The translations under genes were made by a program, and so were the position numbers. DNA of 28,330 nucleotides from a virus, in the IMG/VR virus record IMGVR_UViG_3300007734_000544, positions 1-28,330 of that record. One strand, 5' to 3'. Of this stretch, positions 23,173 through 28,330 are shown in pieces (position 1 is the stretch's first letter; each line of letters opens with the position of its first letter). Under the pieces are notes generated by a model. It ran no database searches. It was given only the letters and a program-made list of their open reading frames with translations, and was not told the DNA's origin.

Positions 23173-23636
23173 ATAAATTTCAATCAACAAAACTATTTGA
23201 TGGATACAGCACTTGCTTTCGTCAATGGAAAGCAGAAGATACTCATTGTAAATTTTTACATGGTTATGGTATTTCATTTAGAGTATGGTTTGAAGGTGAA
23301 TTAGACGAACGCAATTGGGTATGGGACTTTGGAGGCATGAAACGTGCTAAAGGTACTATTGGAGGAATGAATCCTAAAGTATGGATGGATCATATGTTTG
23401 ATCACACTACAATTATAGCAGAAGATGATCCACAAATTGAATTTTTTAAAGTTATACATTCTAAAGGAATGATTCAACTAAGAATTATACCTGCTACTGG
23501 AGCAGAACAATTTTCTAAGTATATCTTTGAAAAGTTAAATGTCTTTGTAAAAGAGGAAACAGAAAATAGAGTAAAAGTAACTCAAGTAGAATTCATGGAA
23601 CATAGTAAAAATACAGCAATTTATAAAGGAAATTAA
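23169..23636 (+). CDS. queD: QueD-like 6-carboxytetrahydropterin synthase
   Basis: 155 residues. QueD makes 6-carboxy-tetrahydropterin from dihydroneopterin triphosphate, the second preQ0 step. The layout fits: catalytic Cys27 with His31 in DTHCKFLHGYG, VWDFGGMK, FDHTTIIAEDDP with the Asp78-His79 pair, and TGAEQFSKYIF with the late Glu. In the E. coli enzyme zinc is held by His16, His31 and His33; here position 16 is Cys (STCFRQW) and position 33 is Tyr (HGY instead of HGH). So one ligand is lost or replaced. I have the impression that other phage QueD-like proteins share this pattern, but cannot check it. It is coupled to the upstream membrane peptide by ATGA. Confidence 0.8.
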   Translation: MNKFQSTKLFDGYSTCFRQWKAEDTHCKFLHGYGISFRVWFEGELDERNWVWDFGGMKRAKGTIGGMNPKVWMDHMFDHTTIIAEDDPQIEFFKVIHSKGMIQLRIIPATGAEQFSKYIFEKLNVFVKEETENRVKVTQVEFMEHSKNTAIYKGN

Positions 23637-23638
23637 TT

Positions 23639-23695
23639 ATGTGGACATCAACAACAACTTTCGGAGACGTAAAATTTAACTATATATTAAAATGA
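23639..23695 (+). CDS. Possible 18-residue coupling peptide
   Basis: MWTSTTTFGDVKFNYILK, read between queD and the 106-residue gene. It starts two bases after the queD stop and its TGA overlaps the ATG of the next gene (23692), continuing the ATGA coupling used in this cluster. Too short to judge by composition; it may be a leader reading frame or chance. Confidence 0.3.
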   Translation: MWTSTTTFGDVKFNYILK

Positions 23696-24012
23696 ATGAA
23701 ACTCTCTTCAATAAAGATTTTAATAAGAGAACAGTTAAATTTACTGAAGAAATAAATCCATACTTTAAAAGAAACTACATTCATTCTTTAGACAAAGAAC
23801 TTACCAACAACATAAAGAATATGTTAAAATCAGTTGATAGTGGGGATATTAAATTAGCTTTAGGCATATTGAATCATTGTAACTTAGATGATAAGCAAAC
23901 GTTAGAGAATGTAAAAATGATTATAGAAGAAACAGAATGTTTCCTATGTTTTGATGTACTAGACTCAGGAAATGAAACAACATATTTAAATTTTACAAGT
24001 GCAAAATTATGA
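23692..24012 (+). CDS. Small unknown protein coupled to queE
   Basis: 106 residues, mainly helical, with no known motif. It contains HSLDKELTNNIKNMLKSVDS and LALGILNHCNLDDKQTLENV, and a CFLCFD stretch whose CxxC might bind metal or be accidental. Its TGA overlaps the queE start (ATGA, 24009-24012), so translation is linked. A weak promoter-like pair (TTCG at 23660-23663, TATATTAA at 23683-23690, spacer 19) lies just ahead, too close to the ATG for a leader. A helper for QueE is conceivable on position alone. Confidence 0.5.
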   Translation: MNETLFNKDFNKRTVKFTEEINPYFKRNYIHSLDKELTNNIKNMLKSVDSGDIKLALGILNHCNLDDKQTLENVKMIIEETECFLCFDVLDSGNETTYLNFTSAKL

Positions 24013-24881
24013 CAAAAGATAAATTATTAATCAGCAGTGACTTCTACTCCGTTCAAGGAGAAGGAATATCATCAGGAATACCTTCATACTTCGTTCGTTT
24101 AGGTTTATGTAACTTAAACTGTGGTATGTCAAGAAAGTTTACAAACAAACTATTGAAAGAAGCAACATTAGCAGATGGTGAAATATTCAAAGGTGACTTA
24201 GAATTAGAAGGTAAAGCATCTTGGACTTGTGACTCAACGTCTCAATGGTTGTGGAGAGGTGAAGATAAAGACTTTCAATACTTAATTGATCAATGGAAAC
24301 AACAAGGTATATATGATGACATAGTAAATGGTACTATTCACATCATTTGGACAGGTGGAGAACCTACAATTAAAGGTCATCAAGAAGCAATTGTAAACTT
24401 TAGAGCATATTGGTTTAGACAAGAATATGATAAATTGTTTGCCAATCCTGGTGTTATTACTACAAAAGGAACTGTAGGAAGTTTTATTCCATTTGATGAA
24501 ATTGAAACAAATGGTACTATAGTAATTGAACAGCCACTATTTGGTATACTTGATCAAATCAACTGTTCACCAAAGCTGTCTAACTCAGGTATGGAAGAAA
24601 AGAGACGTATAGTTCCTGCAGCCATTAAACGCATAATGGAACACGCAAACTACCAGTTTAAATTTGTTATTTCAACTGAAGATGACATTAAGGAAATGTT
24701 TCGCGACTTTGTAGAGCCGTTTAAAATTCCACTTAAAAACGTTGTTTGTATGCCTGGTTTAGACAGTCAAACTGACTTCCACGAACGCACTCAATTTTGC
24801 TTAGAAATGGCTAAAAAGTATAAGTTTAGAGGAATGACTCGTTTACACATTTCAGCTTGGGATAAAACTTTAAATGTTTAA
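24009..24881 (+). CDS. queE: QueE-like 7-carboxy-7-deazaguanine synthase (radical SAM)
   Basis: 290 residues. QueE rearranges 6-carboxy-tetrahydropterin to 7-carboxy-7-deazaguanine using an iron-sulfur cluster and S-adenosylmethionine. The start FYSVQGEGISSGIPSYFVRL is diagnostic; WTGGEPT is the SAM-binding motif, and DEIETNGT is the next conserved strand. The cluster cysteines are unusual: Cys34 and Cys38 (LCNLNC) are followed not by CxxC but by a 35-residue insert before Cys74 (SWTCDST). The usual pattern is Cx3Cx2C. The protein is also longer than typical QueE (about 210-250). It closes the ATGA-coupled chain starting at 23002. Confidence 0.87.
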   Translation: MTKDKLLISSDFYSVQGEGISSGIPSYFVRLGLCNLNCGMSRKFTNKLLKEATLADGEIFKGDLELEGKASWTCDSTSQWLWRGEDKDFQYLIDQWKQQGIYDDIVNGTIHIIWTGGEPTIKGHQEAIVNFRAYWFRQEYDKLFANPGVITTKGTVGSFIPFDEIETNGTIVIEQPLFGILDQINCSPKLSNSGMEEKRRIVPAAIKRIMEHANYQFKFVISTEDDIKEMFRDFVEPFKIPLKNVVCMPGLDSQTDFHERTQFCLEMAKKYKFRGMTRLHISAWDKTLNV

Positions 24882-24883
24882 GA

Positions 24884-24915
24884 TTTGGCTTACAAAATCT
24901 ATCTTTATATATTTA
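24884..24915 (+). promoter_or_regulatory. Bacteroidota-type promoter (-33/-7) for the 142-residue gene and folE
   Basis: TTTG at 24884-24887 (TTTGGCTTA), a 20-base spacer, TATATTTA at 24908-24915 followed by AATAAAA. It is one of the best matches in the window. Expected start near 24919, 11 bases before the ATG at 24930. Confidence 0.7.
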
Positions 24916-24929
24916 AATAAAAAAATAAT

Positions 24930-25358
24930 ATGAAAAGATTAAAAATTTTTTTAAAATGGACATATTTAAGATGGCTAGTTAACATTGATAAAAGAGCATA
25001 TAAAAAACGCAAATTAAATATAGATGAAAGATTAATAAAAAATGTACTAATTAAAATAGTATCAAATCCTAAAAATTTAATTATTATATGTCCTTTGTCT
25101 AAAACTATATATCTTCAAACTGAAAATAAAGATTACACAATAGTATTAGGAACAGATATTATTAAAATTACCAATCATAAAATATTTATAGAAACGTCTA
25201 CTGATTTTTTCTTTAATAAAGAACTATTTGAAATAGTTTATCATTATGTAGAAAAGTATAGAATAAATTTAGACAAAGAATTATTTAACAATGAAATAAA
25301 TAGTCTTAATTATATGTTAAACCAGTTAAATCAAAATGAAAATGAAATACACCACTAA
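24930..25358 (+). CDS. Unknown basic protein overlapping folE
   Basis: 142 residues. The N-terminus is strongly basic with a hydrophobic patch (MKRLKIFLKWTYLRWLVNID), possibly a membrane- or DNA-contacting helix. A strand-rich middle follows (LIIICPLSKTIYLQTENKDY, then TIVLGTDIIKITNHKIF) and a helical Asn/Glu-rich end (NSLNYMLNQLNQNENEIHH). The last 23 bases overlap the folE reading frame, so the two are coupled. Composition is more AT-rich than folE. No family recognised. Confidence 0.5.
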   Translation: MKRLKIFLKWTYLRWLVNIDKRAYKKRKLNIDERLIKNVLIKIVSNPKNLIIICPLSKTIYLQTENKDYTIVLGTDIIKITNHKIFIETSTDFFFNKELFEIVYHYVEKYRINLDKELFNNEINSLNYMLNQLNQNENEIHH

Positions 25359-25977
25359 AGCAAATGAAAATACACCTCGTACAGCTGAGGAAATTGAAAG
25401 TATGATTAAAGAAGCATCTATTCATTATGGACACTTTTTAAAAGCAATGGGGTTTGACTACACAGCTGATAGACAAACTATTGACACACCTTTACGTGTA
25501 GCAAAATCGTGGTGTAAAGATCTTATAATTGGATCAATTACAGAAGCACCTTCAATGACTGTGTTTCCAAATGAAGAAAATTACAACGGAGTAGTTATTC
25601 AAACAGGAATTCCAGTAGTATCTATGTGTGCTCATCACAACTTACCTTTTACAGGATATGCCTCAGTAGCATATGTTCCAGGAGAAAAAGTAGTAGGATT
25701 AAGTAAGTTAAACAGAGTAGTAGATTGGTTTTCTCGTAGACCACAAATGCAAGAGTCTCTAACTCAACAAATTCATACTTTTTTATCTGAACAAATGTCT
25801 TGCAAGTCAGTAGCAGTTAGCATTGCAGCTAAACATATGTGTTGTTCAAACAGAGGCATTAAACATCCAACATCAACAATGTGCACTAATAAGTTTAGTG
25901 GAGTGTTTATGGAACCAAGTAACATGATTCGTGATGAGTTTTTACAAGCAATTATGAAAAACGGTTATTCTCTATAG
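25336..25977 (+). CDS. folE: GTP cyclohydrolase I
   Basis: 213 residues, normal for the family. It converts GTP to dihydroneopterin triphosphate, the entry to preQ0 synthesis. Zinc ligands are intact: SMCAHHNLPF (Cys98, His101) and AKHMCCSNRG (Cys169), with catalytic His100 and His167 in place. GLSKLNRVVDWFSRRPQMQE is the canonical central block. Unlike QueC, QueD and QueE here, it shows no departure from the classic enzyme. ATG codons at 25336 and 25342 are both possible starts; I take the first, 23 bases inside the upstream gene. Confidence 0.94.
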   Translation: MKMKYTTKANENTPRTAEEIESMIKEASIHYGHFLKAMGFDYTADRQTIDTPLRVAKSWCKDLIIGSITEAPSMTVFPNEENYNGVVIQTGIPVVSMCAHHNLPFTGYASVAYVPGEKVVGLSKLNRVVDWFSRRPQMQESLTQQIHTFLSEQMSCKSVAVSIAAKHMCCSNRGIKHPTSTMCTNKFSGVFMEPSNMIRDEFLQAIMKNGYSL

Positions 25978-25982
25978 TTTAT

Positions 25983-25996
25983 GATATTTATCATAA
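25983..25996 (+). promoter_or_regulatory. Class 2 promoter-like motif, palindromic version
   Basis: GATATTTATCATAA lies within TTTATGATATTTATCATAAA, an exact palindrome at 25978-25997. The predicted start is near 25994, six bases before the ATG at 26000. The symmetry could equally bind a dimeric regulator. Confidence 0.4.
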
Positions 25997-25999
25997 AAC

Positions 26000-26491
26000 A
26001 TGAAAAAAACAGACTTACAACAAATCATTAGAGAAGAACTTATTACTTCTACTTATGAATTAATGTTTGAGTCTGTTAATCCTAATAACCATTATAATTT
26101 TGAACATAGTCGTAAAAATGTTTGGGTGTTTAAAGATAGAAAAGATATACCTTATTTCATAATTATTAATCAATCATTATATAAAGGTAATACTAGGGCA
26201 GAAATTAAATTTGGATGGGTTGACGATACAGGAAATAAAAGATATGATAAACCTCCAACATATGACGAAAAAATATTTAACACTTATATCTTTATTTTAT
26301 TGAATGAAATCTTAAAATACTACTCAGAATATTTTACTGAGTTTTACTTAGAAGCTAACGATTCATTACGACATAGACTTTATAGACAAACTCTAAACAG
26401 TTTATTAGATAAAGATAAATATAAATTAAATGAATTACCTGATTCTAATGTATTGTTAATCATACCAATTCCATCACCTTTATCAAATTAA
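26000..26491 (+). CDS. Unknown protein with capsid-targeting-like tag
   Basis: 163 residues. The start MKKTDLQQIIREELITSTYE closely resembles the 25-residue peptide at 6464 (MKRSELKQIIKEEIDKALN): an amphipathic helix with I-x-E steps. The body has a WVFKDRKDIPYFIIINQSLY strand pair, an aromatic helix (IFILLNEILKYYSEYFTEFY) and a terminal LLIIPIPSPLSN. No catalytic motif is seen. A virion-packaged protein is suggested by the tag and by the class 2 motif ahead of it, both inferences. Confidence 0.5.
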   Translation: MKKTDLQQIIREELITSTYELMFESVNPNNHYNFEHSRKNVWVFKDRKDIPYFIIINQSLYKGNTRAEIKFGWVDDTGNKRYDKPPTYDEKIFNTYIFILLNEILKYYSEYFTEFYLEANDSLRHRLYRQTLNSLLDKDKYKLNELPDSNVLLIIPIPSPLSN

Positions 26492-26492
26492 C

Positions 26493-26506
26493 CATATTTA
26501 TAATAA
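26493..26506 (+). promoter_or_regulatory. Class 2 promoter-like motif
   Basis: CATATTTATAATAA begins two bases after the stop of the preceding gene. The predicted start is near 26504, 13 bases before the ATG at 26517. Confidence 0.4.
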
Positions 26507-26516
26507 ACACAACATT

Positions 26517-26732
26517 ATGGTACATAGATATTGGTCACCAACTCCTAAAAAATGGAGAAAAATAGGCGACAGTCTATTAGCGTCTGCAACAGTAATTGCT
26601 GTTGGTGGCGTTTGGCAATTTGATGCACTTAAAGAAGTATTTACCGCAGGACAATTAAAAGCAATGATTATCAGTTCAATTGTATTCGGAGTTGTAGGCA
26701 AATTTTTAACTAACTTCTTTAAAGAAGATTAA
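26517..26732 (+). CDS. Small two-helix membrane protein, holin candidate
   Basis: 71 residues. A basic start (MVHRYWSPTPKKWRKIGDSL) precedes two hydrophobic segments: LLASATVIAVGGVW (about residues 20-33) and AMIISSIVFGVVGKFLTNFF (about 49-68). The end is charged (KED). Size, two spans and a basic N-terminus fit a class II-type holin, which would release the M15 or amidase lysin at lysis. It follows a class 2 motif, which would fit late expression. It is far from the lysin genes, and other small membrane roles remain possible. Confidence 0.45.
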   Translation: MVHRYWSPTPKKWRKIGDSLLASATVIAVGGVWQFDALKEVFTAGQLKAMIISSIVFGVVGKFLTNFFKED

Positions 26733-26738
26733 GGAAAG

Positions 26739-26770
26739 CTTGAAAAATTAAATTTTTTTACATATATTAA
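26739..26770 (+). promoter_or_regulatory. Weaker -33/-7 promoter for dUTPase
   Basis: CTTG at 26739-26742, a 20-base spacer, TATATTAA at 26763-26770. The -7 box differs from the TATATTTA consensus by one base. The expected start is at or just before the ATG at 26775, so the message would be almost leaderless. Confidence 0.45.
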
Positions 26771-26774
26771 AATT

Positions 26775-27233
26775 ATGAAAAAAATTACAATTTACGCACA
26801 TAAAACTCATCCAGACGCAGTTATTCCTCAAATCGCTTACAACAACACAAGCGCTTGTTTTGACATAACATGCACCGAAACAACAATAATTCCAGCTAAA
26901 TCATCAGCTGTGGTGCCAAATGGTTTAAACCTAACAATAGATCAACAAAAAAATTATTGGATGCAAATTCAATTACGCAGTTCTAAAGGTTTCAAACATG
27001 CTTTAATACCCCATTATGGAACAGTAGACGCAGGATACACAGGCGACTTAGGAGTAAAAATATACAATGTTGGAAATGTTGACGTGACTATTGAAAAAGG
27101 TGAACGTTACGCTCAAATAGCAGTTATAGAAAAACCACAATATGAAATTGTAGAACTAGAAGGAGACAATTGGGAAACATTTAAAAAATCTCAACAAAGA
27201 GGAGACGGTGGTTTTGGCTCATCAGGAAAGTAA
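26775..27233 (+). CDS. dut: dUTP diphosphatase (dUTPase)
   Basis: 152 residues, the usual size of a trimeric dUTPase subunit. Family motifs appear in order: ACFDITC near residue 27, LRSSKGF, HYGTVDAGYTGDLGVKIYNV with the catalytic Asp, GERYAQIAVIEKP and the glycine-rich C-terminal arm GDGGFGSSGK that closes over the substrate. It hydrolyses dUTP to dUMP, keeping uracil out of DNA and feeding thymidylate synthesis. It stands just ahead of polymerase B with a 16-base gap, so the two probably share the promoter at 26739. Confidence 0.93.
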   Translation: MKKITIYAHKTHPDAVIPQIAYNNTSACFDITCTETTIIPAKSSAVVPNGLNLTIDQQKNYWMQIQLRSSKGFKHALIPHYGTVDAGYTGDLGVKIYNVGNVDVTIEKGERYAQIAVIEKPQYEIVELEGDNWETFKKSQQRGDGGFGSSGK

Positions 27234-27249
27234 ATGTTAAATAAAAGTT

Positions 27250-28330
27250 ATGTATCAAGCACTTCATTATTCATTTGAGGACTACACATATTATCTTCGA
27301 GATGATAAAAATGGATGGTCTAAATTTCAATATCAACCCACTTATTGGAAGAGAGTTGATGAATGGCAAGAAGGTGCTCAACCTATCTTAACTGGAGGAT
27401 TTGCAATTCCAATTAAAAAATACAGTAAAGACAATGTAAACATATTAGAAAAAGACATTAACAAAGAACTAATACTGTTAAGGGATCTATATTCTCAATA
27501 TGATGATGTAGTTCCTTCATATCACAACATCTTATACTTAGACATTGAAATTGAAATGGGGGGTGCTTTAACACCTGAATACATCAAGGCTGCTCCTATG
27601 CCTATAACTTCAATTGCTTTAATAGACATTTCTACAAAGACTAAAATATGTTTTATTATAGACAAAAACAAGGAAATTGAAGAAGTAAATGAAAGTGGAA
27701 AACACATCATACCTTGCATTTCTGAAAAGGAACTCATTAAGAAATTTTTAAACAAGTGGGAAGAATTAGACCCAACAATAGTAGTAGGATGGAACAGTGC
27801 TTACTTTGACATGCCTTACTTATACTTTAGAATCAAACAAATATTAGGCAAAAATGAAGTGTTAAAATTATCTCCAATCAAAAAAGTCCACTTTAAAGAA
27901 TTTGCAGGTACTTTACAAATTTCCATAGGGGGAGTCAACCATTTAGACTACATGTTGCTTCATAAAAAGTACATTATGAAGGAAGAGCCATCATATAAAT
28001 TAAATGACATTGGTTTAAAATATGTTGACTTAGGTAAGGTAGAATATGAGGGAAATTTAAATACGTTGTTTAAAAACGATTTAAATGTTTTTATTGACTA
28101 TAACTTACGTGATGTTGAAATTATTGAAAAATTAGAAGAAAAACTTAAATTTATTGAATTAACCATAATGATATCTCATATATGCAACATACCTTATGAG
28201 AGTATTTACTACAACACAGTAATGAATGAAGGTGCCATTTTAAAATATCTCAAACGAGAAGGCATCATTTCACCAAATAAACCAACAACACACAATCCAT
28301 CTTTAAAAATGGCAAATGAAACATATGCTG
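27250..28330 (+). CDS. DNA polymerase, family B (gp43-like), N-terminal part cut by window edge
   Basis: The first 360 codons run off the end of the window. The 3'-5' exonuclease motifs are complete: Exo I YLDIEIE (Asp98, Glu100), Exo II VGWNSAYFDMPYL (Asn182, Asp187) and Exo III YNLRDVEI (Tyr284, Asp288). The N-terminal domain (ALHYSFEDYTYYLRDDKNGW) and the HLDYMLLHKKYIMKEEPSYK segment followed by LNDIG resemble T4 gp43. It should be the main proofreading replicase, working with the SSB and helicase of the block at 11007. The palm and fingers lie beyond the window. The ATG at 27250 follows an A-rich leader without a Shine-Dalgarno sequence. Confidence 0.93.
   Translation, partial: MYQALHYSFEDYTYYLRDDKNGWSKFQYQPTYWKRVDEWQEGAQPILTGGFAIPIKKYSKDNVNILEKDINKELILLRDLYSQYDDVVPSYHNILYLDIEIEMGGALTPEYIKAAPMPITSIALIDISTKTKICFIIDKNKEIEEVNESGKHIIPCISEKELIKKFLNKWEELDPTIVVGWNSAYFDMPYLYFRIKQILGKNEVLKLSPIKKVHFKEFAGTLQISIGGVNHLDYMLLHKKYIMKEEPSYKLNDIGLKYVDLGKVEYEGNLNTLFKNDLNVFIDYNLRDVEIIEKLEEKLKFIELTIMISHICNIPYESIYYNTVMNEGAILKYLKREGIISPNKPTTHNPSLKMANETYA

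Noticed and set aside
23660-23690. A -33/-7 promoter immediately before the gene at 23692
   Set aside because: The spacer is 19, the -7 box is imperfect, and the start would fall on or after the ATG, so it is mentioned only as a weak possibility.
502-26506. ATATTTATA read on the opposite strand as the T4 late promoter TATAAATA
   Set aside because: It would fire away from every gene here, all of which are on the + strand; the + strand reading fits gene starts better. Antisense activity cannot be excluded.
2390-27755. Minus-strand open frames (for example 2390-2599, 10473-10784, 17216-17449, 27522-27755)
   Set aside because: All lie opposite convincing + strand genes, have odd Cys/Phe/Ser-rich compositions and no motifs; they are shadows of AT-rich coding sequence.
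1-28330. CRISPR arrays, insertion sequences, integrase or att sites
   Set aside because: No regularly spaced repeats, transposase or integrase motifs were found; the only mobile genes are the two homing endonucleases.

Overview
The window is a stretch of an AT-rich tailed-phage genome in which every convincing gene is on the + strand and packed end to end. Its gene content is that of a T4-like (contractile-tailed) virus: a baseplate block, then gp32-like SSB, UvsX, RNase H/FEN, gp41-type helicase and a B-family (gp43-type) polymerase. A member of the phylum Bacteroidota is the likely host. Starts lack Shine-Dalgarno sequences and sit in A-rich leaders. Seven promoters fit the Bacteroidota -33/-7 pattern (TTG-like box, exactly 20 bases, TATATTTA). 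The small gene at 20189 ends in DDDLPF, the kind of SSB tail found in that phylum. Host assignment is an inference. The window starts inside one gene and ends inside the polymerase gene.

Layout. (1) Bases 1-6422: late structural block with a truncated tail/baseplate gene, a tube-initiator-like protein, a LysM baseplate protein, two adjacent hub-like proteins, an amidase, a structural-type unknown and an M15 peptidase. (2) Bases 6464-10866: accessory block with short proteins carrying amphipathic N-terminal tags, a compact family A DNA polymerase, an HNH homing endonuclease, a small unknown, and a tagged protein with a leucine-rich-repeat tail. (3) Bases 11007-17993: replication block (SSB, UvsX, RNase H, DnaB-like helicase), an ADP-ribosyltransferase-like protein and a B12-dependent (class II) ribonucleotide reductase. 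(4) Bases 18068-25977: two unknowns, then a 7-deazaguanine block with a DpdA/TGT-like transglycosylase, QueC, QueD, QueE and FolE, interleaved with small unknown genes, a thioredoxin and a GIY-YIG endonuclease. (5) Bases 26000-28330: a tagged unknown, a small two-helix membrane protein (holin candidate), dUTPase and the first 360 codons of polymerase B.

How it works together. FolE, QueD, QueE and QueC are the complete route from GTP to preQ0. The TGT-like protein could exchange guanine in phage DNA for preQ0 or a relative, shielding the genome from nucleases. QueD, QueE and QueC each deviate from the textbook metal site. NrdJ, thioredoxin and dUTPase supply dNTPs. Two promoter-like motifs recur: a -33/-7 form ahead of replication, modification and metabolic genes, and a -7-only form (nATATTTATnATAA) ahead of tagged proteins, homing endonucleases and the structural block. 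The latter is a candidate late promoter. No tRNA, rRNA, CRISPR array or insertion sequence was seen, and no gene-free stretch exceeds 150 bases.
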